In this document: one piece after another, positions 26,565 to 35,475 of the stretch
Position numbering within the stretch: position 1 is the stretch's first letter
Layout of the letters: the number at the start of each line of letters is the position of its first letter
From: Paenibacillus albus
GTDB lineage: Bacteria > Bacillota > Bacilli > Paenibacillales > Paenibacillaceae
DNA length: 64,000 nt
NCBI RefSeq assembly: GCF_003952225.1
Contig: NZ_CP034437.1
Location: 1,031,001-1,095,000 of the forward strand
Direction: 5' to 3'
Program-made: the position numbers and the translations under genes
The notes under the pieces: generated by a model
What the model was told of the DNA's origin: nothing
Seen by the model: only the letters and a program-made list of their open reading frames with translations
The model's database searches: none

Positions 26565-27062
26565 TTAATCGGAGTCTCCATCGCCTGGTTCATCAGACGG
26601 CTCGTCAGCGTATTTCTCATACGTTTGCGGGCTCATAACGCGGCGTGCAGTTACATAGCGTTTTGAATAGTAGGAATCACCAAGCGCACTGATCGTTACA
26701 CCTTTGCTCGAAGAAGCGTGTGCAAACTTGCCATCTCCAAGGTAGATGCCGACATGCGAGATTCCTTTGCCAGTCGTATTGAAAAATACGAGGTCGCCAG
26801 CAATCAAATCATCTTTCGCGATTTTCTTGCCGAGCGTTGCTTGCGAACGGGATGCATGTGGAATGCTGACGCCCAGTTTACCGTACACATACATGGTAAA
26901 TCCGGAGCAGTCAAACCCTTTCGTCGTTGTTCCCGTGTAAGAATACGGGGTGCCGATCACATCATTGATGACGCCTACCATTTTGGATTCAGCAAAAACG
27001 CTTCCAACTTGGAATAATAGGAGCATCGAAAGACCGATCAGTAGTGCGGAAATCTTTTTCAA
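26565..27062 (-). CDS. NlpC/P60 family cell-wall endopeptidase
   Basis: 165 residues. The signal peptide (1-24, ending SVFA) is followed directly by a single NlpC/P60 catalytic domain with C52 in FDCSGFTMYVY, H103 in ISHVGIYLGDG and H115 nearby. It cleaves peptide cross-links of peptidoglycan outside the membrane. The C-terminus is acidic (DEPSDEPGDGDSD). The start is a TTG with AAGGAG 9 nt upstream. The c-di-AMP riboswitch in its leader predicts repression when c-di-AMP is high, which links wall hydrolysis to osmotic signalling. Confidence 0.9.
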   Translation of the reverse strand: MKKISALLIGLSMLLLFQVGSVFAESKMVGVINDVIGTPYSYTGTTTKGFDCSGFTMYVYGKLGVSIPHASRSQATLGKKIAKDDLIAGDLVFFNTTGKGISHVGIYLGDGKFAHASSSKGVTISALGDSYYSKRYVTARRVMSPQTYEKYADEPSDEPGDGDSD

Positions 27063-27071
27063 AACAGGAAA

Positions 27072-27232
27072 CTCCTTCCGGAGCCTACGAGGTTAGCTGT
27101 GGGGTTCGGTTGAAGGCTCCCTATGATCGCCTCTGGCATCCGCGTCTTGCGAGATCCTGCGGATGTCGGGATCAATTCACCCAGAATGGTTCCCCCGTTT
27201 CCCATGAAAGGGAATTCGGCAAAATTTTCTTC
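27072..27232 (-). promoter_or_regulatory. c-di-AMP riboswitch (ydaO-yuaA type)
   Basis: On the minus strand the leader contains the conserved blocks in order: GCCGAATTCCC, GGGAAACGGGGGAACC, GGGTGAA, CCGAACCC and CAGCTAACCTCGTAGGC. These define the ydaO/yuaA riboswitch, which binds c-di-AMP and turns off downstream wall-hydrolase or potassium-transport genes. It ends about 10 nt before the TTG start. Confidence 0.9.
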
Positions 27233-27300
27233 TCGAGGAAAAAGTATTCGATCATTTTCTCGGTTCTCCTTCCAAGTTCACAGGTTGTTCACAAATTAAA

Positions 27301-27331
27301 ATTATTAGAATGCAACTTTTTAGACGTCCAA
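27301..27331 (-). promoter_or_regulatory. Predicted promoter of the riboswitch leader
   Basis: TTGGAC and TAATAA on the minus strand are separated by 18 bp, about 70 nt upstream of the first conserved riboswitch block. Confidence 0.45.
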
Positions 27332-27499
27332 CTCGTTGGGGGGCCTGCGTTTGAGCGGTTTATAGGTATTTATTCCCCCTGCAACGAATTAGAGAAATTC
27401 ATGACGAGATCTGTCTTGTAGAAAAATATAATGACCGCGACACTGGTGTCGGTTCAAACACATCCGGCTGCGCATGGTTTTGGCTGATGAAATAGCTCT

Positions 27500-27634
27500 C
27501 GAGAGCGGAAAAATCCTCTCTCAGAGCCGAAATCGCGGGAAAAGCAGGCTGAGAGCGGGAAAAGCCTCTCTCGCAGAGCAAGCATCGGACTTTATTCCTG
27601 AAATTGCCTTCGAGAGCGGGAAAACCCTCTCTCA
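27500..27634. repeat. Dispersed repeat family B, locus 1
   Basis: Three 24-bp boxes with GAGAGCGG near one end and CTCTCTC near the other: 27500-27523, 27550-27573 and 27611-27634. Spacers are exactly 26 and 37 bp, the same as in family A. Each box can form a small hairpin. A fourth box at the expected position (27661) is absent. The rest of 27332-27499 shows nothing I can support. Confidence 0.75.
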
Positions 27635-27678
27635 CGCAGAAAATGCGAAAAAGCATGCGCACTAAGCGCACACGAAAA

Positions 27679-27710
27679 AGGCTGAACAGGATTCAATCCT
27701 GTTCAGCCTT
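27679..27710 (-). terminator. Terminator downstream of the membrane protein gene
   Basis: Near-perfect palindrome AGGCTGAACAGGATT / AATCCTGTTCAGCCT with TTTTTCG following on the minus strand. Confidence 0.85.
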
Positions 27711-27723
27711 TCTTCTCTAACAT

Positions 27724-28548
27724 CTAAGCCTGCTTCGATTGCCACACATCGTACTGGGCGGCTACCGTCCACACCTTCATTATCGTACGCATCATTTGAT
27801 AGCCTTGATGGAGGATGAGCGCGAACAGTCCCGCCCACATCATGGATACCGAGGCGACCGTCATGCTAAGCAGGGCGCCGATGCCCCACATGAGCAGCGA
27901 GATGCCGGCAAAAGGCAGGAAGTTCAGGATTCCGCCCCAGAGGGAGCGGAGTGATCCGGCACCGCTGGCCGCGCCGAACTGCATCGTGAGGAAGAGCAGG
28001 TGGATCAGCACCGCCCATGCCAGCCAGGCGGCCGCCCAAGGTCCCGCATGCTGGGCAAATTCGAGCAGCGAGTTGCTGTCGAGCAGCTTCGTTAAGGCGC
28101 GAGGCAGCAGCCAGATGGCAGGGAGCAGAGTAAGCGCGGTTTCGATGAGGTAGAGCAGGGCAATGGGCTTCCACACTTTTCGAATGCCGCTTATGAACTT
28201 CGTTCCGGCCTCGTCTGTCATATGATGCAGCGAATGGAACAGGCCGGCGTTGAGGAAAGGCGTTATGACCATCCTGCCAGCCAGCAGTCCGCAGAATAGC
28301 CAGGCGTATGGCTGGATGAGATCCGTCTTGAGCAGCTGAAACTGGGCCTCGGTCATGAACAGCTGAACCGCGTGACTGCCGGTGCCGCTGCTGTACGTAT
28401 CGGGGAATCTTTTCAAGATAGGGACCACGATTCCTTCAATGGTGCGGTAGAGGAAGAAGCCCCAGATCAGCTCGTACAGAAACAGCATAATAATGATATA
28501 GAAGTGCTTGATTGCCAGGTGCCAGCCTTGCTTTATATGTGCTTTCAC
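27724..28548 (-). CDS. Hypothetical polytopic membrane protein
   Basis: 274 residues with about six transmembrane helices (around 18-40, 80-102, 125-150, 168-190, 205-228 and 232-255). No family recognised. The start is GTG with AGGAGGTGA, an extended match to the anti-Shine-Dalgarno, 9 nt upstream. It begins 28 nt after the M1 peptidase stop and is very likely cotranscribed, so a role alongside that extracellular peptidase is possible. Confidence 0.7.
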   Translation of the reverse strand: MKAHIKQGWHLAIKHFYIIIMLFLYELIWGFFLYRTIEGIVVPILKRFPDTYSSGTGSHAVQLFMTEAQFQLLKTDLIQPYAWLFCGLLAGRMVITPFLNAGLFHSLHHMTDEAGTKFISGIRKVWKPIALLYLIETALTLLPAIWLLPRALTKLLDSNSLLEFAQHAGPWAAAWLAWAVLIHLLFLTMQFGAASGAGSLRSLWGGILNFLPFAGISLLMWGIGALLSMTVASVSMMWAGLFALILHQGYQMMRTIMKVWTVAAQYDVWQSKQA

Positions 28549-28576
28549 TTCTGCTCACCTCCTTCATAGTAAGGCG

Positions 28577-30583
28577 TTACCAAGCGAGTGCGGCGAATAT
28601 CGTCTCGAGGAGCTTGGCGATTCCGACGCTCCAACGGGTGCGAGTCTTCTCGGTCAGATCGGCTTTCATAAAGTTGTTGATATGCTTGTTGTCGAGCACG
28701 TTGTCGTGCTGAGGGTCCACCGCCGCCCAGACGAGCTTCGAGGAATGAACGAGTTTGTACTGGATGTGGTCCTCTTGACCATCCCAAACCTTCGGCATGA
28801 TGGTTCCGTCGGCAAAATGGAACACCACCGTCACGGGGCCAAAGCTGCCGCCTGTCTTTTTGATGAGCACAACCGATTCGTACTGCGTTTTCCCATCCTG
28901 TTTGACGGGGCGCACATGAATGGAAGCGACGGAGTAGTCAGACATATCGCTGCCGTAGACGAAGTGGCTGAAGTAATCGTTCCATTTTTTCTTCGTAACC
29001 GTTTCGACGACTCTCTGGAAGTCGGCGGTCGAAGGGTGCTTGAATTTATATTTCTGGAAGTAGGTGCGCATGATCTTGCGCATCGTCTGGGCACCAACCT
29101 GTTTCTCGATGCCGTAGAGGACGAGTTTGGCGCGCATGTACACATTTTCGGCATAGTGATTGTTGCTGTGGTAGGACCAAGACAGCTGCTTCAGCGGCGC
29201 GGGATCGGTCATGTAGCTCGATTCCATCGGCAGGTTCGGCTCCACGCCGTACTCGCTCTCCATCACTTTGTCCTCTGCATAGGACGTGAATCCTTCGTCG
29301 AGCCAAGCTTCCTCGAACTCGTTGGAGGCGACCATGCCGTACCAATATTGATGCCCGATCTCATGGACGACGGTTCGCTCCAGATCATAGCCGGGATTGT
29401 CGTTCTCCGCGGCAAAAGCAGTAATTAACGTCGGATATTCCATGCCGCCTGCACCGTTGCCGCCCTTCGGCGGTACGACGATAGAGAGCGTAGAGTACGG
29501 GTAAGCGCCGTACCACTGCGCGTACTTGGCGAGCGCGGACTTCGCTGCGTGCATGTAGCGGTCTTTGAACTTCGCATGCTGCGGATCGAGGTAGAGCTTG
29601 ATGCGTACGCCAGGCACACCTTCCGTCGAGAACGGCTCCTCGGCATAGACAAAGTCCGGCGAAGCCGACCAGCCAAAGTCATGCACGTCATCGGCGTAGT
29701 ATTGGTACGTCTTGCGTCCGTCTGCGACGACGGAGGCTTTGGTCTGGAAGCCGGTGGCGGCTACTTTGTAGCTGCTCGGTACGTTGATTTTGACGCTGTA
29801 GATACCAAAATCACTATAGAATTCCGAGTTGCCATGATACTGATGAATATTCCAGCCATCGGCGGCTCGTCCGCGTGTGCCTGCTGTTTCATATACGGCG
29901 AGCTTCGGGAACCACTGTCCCGCCATCACGAAGTTTCCTGCATAACCCATGCGCGCGAACACCTGAGGCAGCTTCACCTCAAACTTCATTCGCAGCGTAA
30001 CGCTTTTGCCGGGAGCTACCGCAGCGGGCAAGCGGAGCTTGGCCAGTGTTAAATCGTTCGTATTGCCGTCATCGGGCTGAATATAGTGGAGACGCGGCAG
30101 CAGGCTGTACCCTTCGGTTGTCTCGAGAGACAGGAGATTCATGTAGCCGACGCTGTCCACGGTCGCTTTATCATTACGGAGCTGGCCGCCGGACTCTCGC
30201 ATGAACGTCGTGTCTTTGGAACGGAAGGCGTTCGGATACAAGTGGAAGTACAGCTCGGACACCTGCAGCTTGCCGGGGTTTGTCCAAGTGACGGACTGCT
30301 CGCCGGTGAGCATGTGCGTATCTTCTTGGAGGTTCACATCAATGTGATACTCCGTAACCCGTTTGCTGAGCGCAACCGGCTTGGGCTGCATGACAATATC
30401 GGGCTCTTGAGCAACTGGCGGAGCTGCCGACTTAGGCGGCGGTTCTTTCTTGGCGGGAGCAGGAGCGGTGGCATATATATAGTGTGAGACCCAAGCATCC
30501 CCGAACCCCTGCTGTGCCGTTAAACCGATCAGCACGGCGGCGAGGGCAAAGAGTAGAAATCGTTTGGCGCGACCCAGATTCAT
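28577..30583 (-). CDS. M1-family metallopeptidase, membrane-anchored or secreted
   Basis: 668 residues. A hydrophobic signal or anchor segment (9-26) is followed by a proline/alanine-rich linker (40-62). The N-terminal beta-saddle leads to GGMEYP (379-384, the GAMEN-like substrate motif), HEIGH at 407-411 and E430, giving the HExxH-x18-E zinc site of M1 aminopeptidases. The C-terminal domain is short compared with PepN. The catalytic domain is outside the membrane. The ATG at 30583 has GGGAGGGA upstream. It is cotranscribed with the downstream membrane protein. Confidence 0.88.
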   Translation of the reverse strand: MNLGRAKRFLLFALAAVLIGLTAQQGFGDAWVSHYIYATAPAPAKKEPPPKSAAPPVAQEPDIVMQPKPVALSKRVTEYHIDVNLQEDTHMLTGEQSVTWTNPGKLQVSELYFHLYPNAFRSKDTTFMRESGGQLRNDKATVDSVGYMNLLSLETTEGYSLLPRLHYIQPDDGNTNDLTLAKLRLPAAVAPGKSVTLRMKFEVKLPQVFARMGYAGNFVMAGQWFPKLAVYETAGTRGRAADGWNIHQYHGNSEFYSDFGIYSVKINVPSSYKVAATGFQTKASVVADGRKTYQYYADDVHDFGWSASPDFVYAEEPFSTEGVPGVRIKLYLDPQHAKFKDRYMHAAKSALAKYAQWYGAYPYSTLSIVVPPKGGNGAGGMEYPTLITAFAAENDNPGYDLERTVVHEIGHQYWYGMVASNEFEEAWLDEGFTSYAEDKVMESEYGVEPNLPMESSYMTDPAPLKQLSWSYHSNNHYAENVYMRAKLVLYGIEKQVGAQTMRKIMRTYFQKYKFKHPSTADFQRVVETVTKKKWNDYFSHFVYGSDMSDYSVASIHVRPVKQDGKTQYESVVLIKKTGGSFGPVTVVFHFADGTIMPKVWDGQEDHIQYKLVHSSKLVWAAVDPQHDNVLDNKHINNFMKADLTEKTRTRWSVGIAKLLETIFAALAW

Positions 30584-30757
30584 TGAAACATTCCCTCCCG
30601 TTGACAAGCATCTACAGCATGTATATGTTTGCTTTTCCGTGATTATTAGCTAAAATGGAATTAATGTGTGGACAGGCGCGTGAAGCCGCGCCAGACATGG
30701 AATTGTGGGGCTTGCGCGCTAGTCTGAAGCAAGCTGGAAAAGGAGTTGGAAGCGATC

Positions 30758-31282
30758 GTGAGCGAACAAGATAATACGCAGCAGCCGCCGGAGAAGAAAG
30801 AGAAGAAATCCCTTTCTTTGAACGTGGTGAGCAACAAGGAACATAAAGGTTTTGGAGCGGGGACCATCGACCTGAGTGCGGTGTCCTGTGTCATGATTGA
30901 TAACGGCGAGGCTTACATTGATGTAGGCGCGATGCATGCTAAGAGCAAGATCGAACGCGGCATCAAATTCAGCGCGAATAAGGAAGATGTGCCGAATGGC
31001 CGCTTGTGCTGGATCGTTTGGGTAGCTGTTGATCGCACTGAGGAGGGCGCAAGCTACGCAGGTGCAACAGCATGTCCGATGCTGATCGATACCGAAGCTC
31101 GCAGAGGGTGGAAAATTCTTGCGCAGCACGTGAACAACCTCGACTATGCAATCAAACGCCGTTATGTACTCGATGAGCTTGGCGTGGAGGAGAAGCGGGC
31201 ACTTAAGAACCTGCTTGTCTCGAACAATCCGGAGTGGTGGGACCGCTCGCCGGATAAGCTGAAGGAAGCTCTCGAAGTCTAG
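30758..31282 (+). CDS. ywhD: YwhD family protein
   Basis: 174 residues, collinear with B. subtilis YwhD: GFGAGTIDLSAVSCVMIDNG, EAYIDVGAMHAKSKIERGIKF, EARRGWK and a C-terminal NPEWWDRSPDKLKEAL. The function is unknown. In B. subtilis it also lies near pbpG-speE-speB, and those genes are about 8 kb away here. The GTG at 30758 is chosen because AAGGAG lies 12 nt upstream. Monocistronic with its own terminator. Confidence 0.85.
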   Translation: MSEQDNTQQPPEKKEKKSLSLNVVSNKEHKGFGAGTIDLSAVSCVMIDNGEAYIDVGAMHAKSKIERGIKFSANKEDVPNGRLCWIVWVAVDRTEEGASYAGATACPMLIDTEARRGWKILAQHVNNLDYAIKRRYVLDELGVEEKRALKNLLVSNNPEWWDRSPDKLKEALEV

Positions 31283-31295
31283 CTGTCATCATGAT

Positions 31296-31340
31296 AAGGC
31301 CGCTTCATCGTCTCCTTAGGGGGAGGGATGGGGCGGTCTT
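31296..31340 (+). terminator. Terminator of ywhD
   Basis: A 13-bp stem with several G-U pairs (AAGGCCGCTTCAT / ATGGGGCGGTCTT) followed by TTGTG. Confidence 0.7.
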
Positions 31341-31431
31341 TTGTGTTAGGAGATTTTTTCCTATTCTGGATTTTATGATTGTGATATAGTCATAATGCTA
31401 GAACGCTTGTTCTGCAAAAGGAGGATTTCCA

Positions 31432-33198
31432 TTGACTAGTGAGAAGCGTGCAGTCTCGCGCAAGCATTACGGCGAGCTGCTAAGACGCTATCTGCTGCCG
31501 CAGAAACGAACGCTTATCGGACTGACCGCGCTGCTCCTGTTTTCCACTGCGCTGCAGCTCGTCAATCCGCAGATTATCCGCTTCTTTATTGATAAAGCGC
31601 AGTCGGAGACAGACCTTCAGCCGCTCCTTCTGGCCGCATGCTTGTTTATTGGTTTCTCGGTCGTTCAAGCGGGCGTAGGGGTAATTGCGACGTACTTCAG
31701 CGAGAATGTCGGGTGGAAGACGACGAATGTGCTTCGCGGCGATCTGGCCGCGCACTGCTTAGCGCTGGATATGCCCTTTCATAAGTCTCATACATCCGGT
31801 GCTATTATCGAACGGGTCGACGGCGATGTGAACGCGCTGGCTAGCTTCTTCTCCAGCATGATTATTAACCTCGTCGGTAACGCGCTGCTCATGATCGGCA
31901 TTCTTGTGCTGCTGTTTCGAGAAAGCTGGATGATCGGAACCGGGATGACTTTGTTCGTGGTAGCCGCTATATTCATCATTCAGAAGATTCGGGGACTAGC
32001 ATCGCCGCTCTGGACGAAATGGAGGCAGGCAAACGCAGAGATGTATGGCTTCATCGGTGAGCAGCTGGAAGGGACGGAGGATATCCGTGCTAACGGAGCA
32101 TCGGGCTATGTGATGGGCAGGTTCTATGCGATGCTGCGCGTTATGCTGCCGCTTCGGATTAAGGCGTTTCTCGGATTCGCTTCCATGTGGGGCACGACGA
32201 TTATGGTGTTTGCATTCGGCAATGCGCTGGCGTTCGCAATCAGCGCGTATTTGTGGAAGCAGGGATCTATCACAATCGGTACTGTTTATTTGATCTTCTA
32301 TTATACGGAGCTGCTGAGTAAACCAATTGAGAAGATCCGTACCCAAATGGAGGATTTGCAAAAGGCGGACGCGAGCATTATCCGAATCCGGGATTTGTTC
32401 GAGACACGTTCCTCGATTGTGGACGGACCAGGTGCGGCGCTACCGGCAGGAGCGCTTGCCGTGAAGTTTGATGATGTGACCTTCCGCTATGAGGATGGCG
32501 ATGGAGAGCCTACACTGGACAGCTTGGCGCTTCAGCTTAAGCCAGGCGAAGTACTCGGGCTGCTCGGCCGGACAGGAAGCGGGAAGTCGACGCTGGCCCG
32601 GCTGCTGCTGCGGTTCTATGATCCGCAGGAAGGTGCGATTGAGCTTGGGGATACGGATATTCGCAAGCTGAAGCTGAGTCAGCTCCGTAAGCGGGTAACG
32701 CTAGTGACGCAGAATATTGAGATTATGGAAGGAACTATTCGCGATAACTTAACGTTCTACGACGATTCCATTGGCGATGAGCGGATTGTAGAAGTGCTGG
32801 AGCAGATTGGTCTTGAGAGCTGGTATGCGTCGATGCCTGAAGGACTCGATACGCGGCTCGCTTCGGGCGGAGGTTCATTGTCGGCCGGCGAGGCGCAGCT
32901 GCTTGCTTTTGCCAGGGTGTTCCTGACCGACCCGGGTCTCATTATTATGGATGAAGCTTCATCGCGGCTTGATCCGCTCACGGAACAGCGAATCGAAGAA
33001 GCGATCAGCAAGCTGCTCGCGAACCGCTCCTGCATTATTATTGCGCACCGCCTCGCAACGGTTCAACGTGCAGATAAGATCCTCATTCTTGAGAACGGGC
33101 GCATTATTGAGTACGGCAATCGGACAGCGCTTGCCGCCGACCCCGAGTCGCGTTTCAGCTCCATGCTTGCGACAGGGCTTGAGGAGGTGCTCGCATGA
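31432..33198 (+). CDS. ABC exporter half-transporter, subunit 1
   Basis: 588 residues: six-helix ABC transmembrane domain (about 1-320) plus nucleotide-binding domain. Walker A GRTGSGKST is near 380, Walker B ends IIMDEAS (catalytic Glu present, about 505) and the H-loop is IIAHRLA. The signature is LSAGE instead of LSGGQ. The TTG start has AAAGGAGG 7 nt upstream. The stop overlaps the ATG of the second half-transporter, so the pair is coupled and probably forms a heterodimeric exporter (drug, peptide or lipid). Confidence 0.88.
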   Translation: MTSEKRAVSRKHYGELLRRYLLPQKRTLIGLTALLLFSTALQLVNPQIIRFFIDKAQSETDLQPLLLAACLFIGFSVVQAGVGVIATYFSENVGWKTTNVLRGDLAAHCLALDMPFHKSHTSGAIIERVDGDVNALASFFSSMIINLVGNALLMIGILVLLFRESWMIGTGMTLFVVAAIFIIQKIRGLASPLWTKWRQANAEMYGFIGEQLEGTEDIRANGASGYVMGRFYAMLRVMLPLRIKAFLGFASMWGTTIMVFAFGNALAFAISAYLWKQGSITIGTVYLIFYYTELLSKPIEKIRTQMEDLQKADASIIRIRDLFETRSSIVDGPGAALPAGALAVKFDDVTFRYEDGDGEPTLDSLALQLKPGEVLGLLGRTGSGKSTLARLLLRFYDPQEGAIELGDTDIRKLKLSQLRKRVTLVTQNIEIMEGTIRDNLTFYDDSIGDERIVEVLEQIGLESWYASMPEGLDTRLASGGGSLSAGEAQLLAFARVFLTDPGLIIMDEASSRLDPLTEQRIEEAISKLLANRSCIIIAHRLATVQRADKILILENGRIIEYGNRTALAADPESRFSSMLATGLEEVLA

Positions 33199-34988
33199 CG
33201 ACCTTTCAATATTTGATTCGGCTTATTACATACCGGACGAAGCTTTATGTTTTTAATGCGCTAGCTTGGTCGATTATTTACCTGGTGCCAATTGTGCCGG
33301 GTCTTATTACAAAAGAATTCTTCGACTCGCTCACAGGCAACGATTCGCTGAAGGTGGGTACATGGGGCATTATCGCACTCTTGCTTGGTGCTTCAGTTGC
33401 CCGCGTTGTTGTGATCGTGCTTGGCTTTATTACAGATGTACAATTCCGCTTCCGTATGGGGATGATGCTTCGGCGCAATTTGCTGCAGCATGTCTTGAAG
33501 CAGCCAGGCGCACGCGCTATTCCTGTCTCGCCTGGTGAGGCGATCAGCCACTTCCGCGACGATGTCGATCAGTCGGAGGAAGCGGCAAGCTGGTCCGTCG
33601 ACATATTTGGCTTAACCTGCTTCGCGGCGGTGTCGAGCTACATCCTTGTCGGCATTGATTTGCAGATGACGCTGCTTGTTTTCTTGCCGCTTGTCATCGT
33701 TGTCTCTGTTGCGCAGCTATCGACCTCTCGGCTGCAAAAATATCGTGCTGCGAGCCGGGAGTCGACGTCGCGCGTAACCGGCGCGATCAGCGAGATGTTC
33801 AGCAACGTGCAGGCGATTCAAGTGGCAGGCGCGGAGGAGCGGGTCATTGAACGGTTTAGGCAATTCAATGACGATCGCCGCCGTACGATGCTGAAGGATA
33901 AGATGATGGGTCAAATGCTCGATGCCGTCTTCTCGAACACGGTCAATCTGGGGACGGGGCTTATCCTGCTGGTGGCTGGTCAGAAGATGCAGTCCGGTTC
34001 GTTTACGATCGGCGATTTCTCGCTGTTCGTTTACTACTTAACGTTTATTACGACGATCATTACGAATGTCGGTACATTCATTACACACTTCAAGCAGATG
34101 GGAGTCGCACTTGTCAGGCTGCTCACGCTGCTGCAAGGCGCACCGGCTAGGCTGCTGACTCTGAAGGATACGCTGCATTTACGTGAGGGGCGGGGGGCGT
34201 CCGCAGGGAACAGCTTAGCTGGATCCGTTGCAGGATCAGCTGATGATGCCCCGCCGCTGCGAACTTTGGAAGTGTCCGGCTTGTCTTATCGATTCCCGGA
34301 GACGGGCCGAGGCATTGAAGATGTACGGCTGCAGCTGAAGGGCGGCTCGTTCACGGTTGTGACGGGCACGATCGGCTCCGGCAAAACGACGCTCGTCCGT
34401 ACGCTGCTCGGCCTGCTGCCGAAGGATGAGGGGACGATCAAGTGGAACGGCAGGGTTGTCGAAGACCCGGCGACGTTCTTCACGCCGGCGAACAGCGCGT
34501 ACTCCGCGCAAATTCCGCGGATGTACAGCGATACGCTGCGCAACAATATTTTGCTCGGGCAGCGGGAAGAGAATGGGATGCTGGAAGAGGCGATCCACGC
34601 AGCCGTGATGGAGTACGACATCGAGCATCTCCAGCATGGGCTGGAGACGATGATCGGCCCGCGCGGCGTGAAGCTGTCCGGCGGCCAGATGCAGCGGACG
34701 GCTGCTGCGCGCATGCTCGTGCGCGATGCGCAGCTGTATGTGTTCGACGATCTGTCGAGCGCGCTCGATGTCGAAACGGAGCAGAAGCTGTGGGAGCGGC
34801 TGTTCACGAGCAGAGGCGACGCGACCTGCCTCGTGGTCTCGCACCGCCGCGCGGCTTTGGCGCATGCCGATCACATCATCGTCATGAATGAAGGCCGAAT
34901 CGAAGCGGAGGGCACCGCCGAGGAGCTGCTTCGTGATAACGCGACGTTCCAGGAGCTCTGGAGCGGAGATGAGCGTGCGAAGGGGTAG
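33195..34988 (+). CDS. ABC exporter half-transporter, subunit 2 (degenerate Walker B)
   Basis: 597 residues with the same architecture. Walker A GTIGSGKTT (about 390) and a canonical LSGGQ signature (about 493) are present, but Walker B reads YVFDDLS, with Asp in place of the catalytic Glu (about 516). An alanine/serine/glycine-rich linker (about 330-352) separates the membrane and ATPase domains. Together with subunit 1 this gives one consensus and one degenerate ATP site, as in TM287/288-type heterodimers. It starts inside the stop of subunit 1 (ATGA). Confidence 0.88.
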   Translation: MTTFQYLIRLITYRTKLYVFNALAWSIIYLVPIVPGLITKEFFDSLTGNDSLKVGTWGIIALLLGASVARVVVIVLGFITDVQFRFRMGMMLRRNLLQHVLKQPGARAIPVSPGEAISHFRDDVDQSEEAASWSVDIFGLTCFAAVSSYILVGIDLQMTLLVFLPLVIVVSVAQLSTSRLQKYRAASRESTSRVTGAISEMFSNVQAIQVAGAEERVIERFRQFNDDRRRTMLKDKMMGQMLDAVFSNTVNLGTGLILLVAGQKMQSGSFTIGDFSLFVYYLTFITTIITNVGTFITHFKQMGVALVRLLTLLQGAPARLLTLKDTLHLREGRGASAGNSLAGSVAGSADDAPPLRTLEVSGLSYRFPETGRGIEDVRLQLKGGSFTVVTGTIGSGKTTLVRTLLGLLPKDEGTIKWNGRVVEDPATFFTPANSAYSAQIPRMYSDTLRNNILLGQREENGMLEEAIHAAVMEYDIEHLQHGLETMIGPRGVKLSGGQMQRTAAARMLVRDAQLYVFDDLSSALDVETEQKLWERLFTSRGDATCLVVSHRRAALAHADHIIVMNEGRIEAEGTAEELLRDNATFQELWSGDERAKG

Positions 34989-34994
34989 GGGATT

Positions 34995-35399
34995 CGGTAG
35001 GTGGCTTGGCTGAGAGCGGGAAAAGCCTCTCTCGAGTGAGAAAAACGAGAATATGGTGGCTGAGAGAGGGTAAATCCGAGAGTGAAAGAGGCGGAGATCC
35101 GGTAGGTGGACTGGTTGAGAGAGGGAAAAGCCTCTTTCGAGTGAGAAAAACGAGAAAATAGCGGCTGAGAGAGGGAAAATCCGCTGTTGGAGAGCAAAAG
35201 AGGCGGAAATCCGGTAGGTGGACTGGTTGAGAGAGGGAAAAGCCTCTCTCGAGCGAGAAAAGCGTGAAATTATTGGGTGAGAGAGGGGAAACCCGCTCTC
35301 GGGGAGTGAAAGTGGAGGAGGAGGTCCGGTAGCAGCTGGGTTGAGAGCACATATAGGTTCTCTCAGTTTGGATACCGAGAGCACGTATGCGTTCTCTCA
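34995..35399. repeat. Dispersed repeat family B, locus 2 (tandem array)
   Basis: This gene-free stretch (34989-35475) is a tandem array. Copies starting with CGGTAGGTGG lie at 34995-35099, 35100-35211 and 35212-35326, with a diverged partial copy from 35327. Each copy holds two 24-bp boxes at a 50-bp pitch: 35011 and 35061, 35116 and 35166, 35228 and 35278. The first box of a pair can form an 8-bp hairpin GAGAGAGG / CCTCTCTC. The last two boxes (35342, 35376) have a different interior with ACATATA or ACGTATG. On the minus strand it encodes meaningless Leu-Ser-Gln-rich peptides. Confidence 0.85.
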
Positions 35400-35428
35400 G
35401 CTAAATGAGACACCTCCACCAAAACATC

Positions 35429-35472
35429 AAAAGCCTCACATTCCACAGAAACCGGCGGAATGCGAGGCTTTT
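35429..35472. terminator. Terminator of the VOC-SDR operon
   Basis: 16-bp arms (AAAAGCCTCACATTCC and GGAATGCGAGGCTTTT, one mismatch) provide T-runs on both strands. Confidence 0.85.
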
Positions 35473-35475
35473 CCA

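Noticed and set aside
34882..35384. Minus-strand ORFs across the family B array
   Set aside because: They encode repeated Leu-Ser-Gln peptides from tandem DNA repeats and overlap the ABC transporter gene. No initiation signal is seen.
34995..35399. CRISPR-like array
   Set aside because: Repeats are evenly spaced, but the units between boxes are themselves repeated rather than unique, and no cas genes are present.
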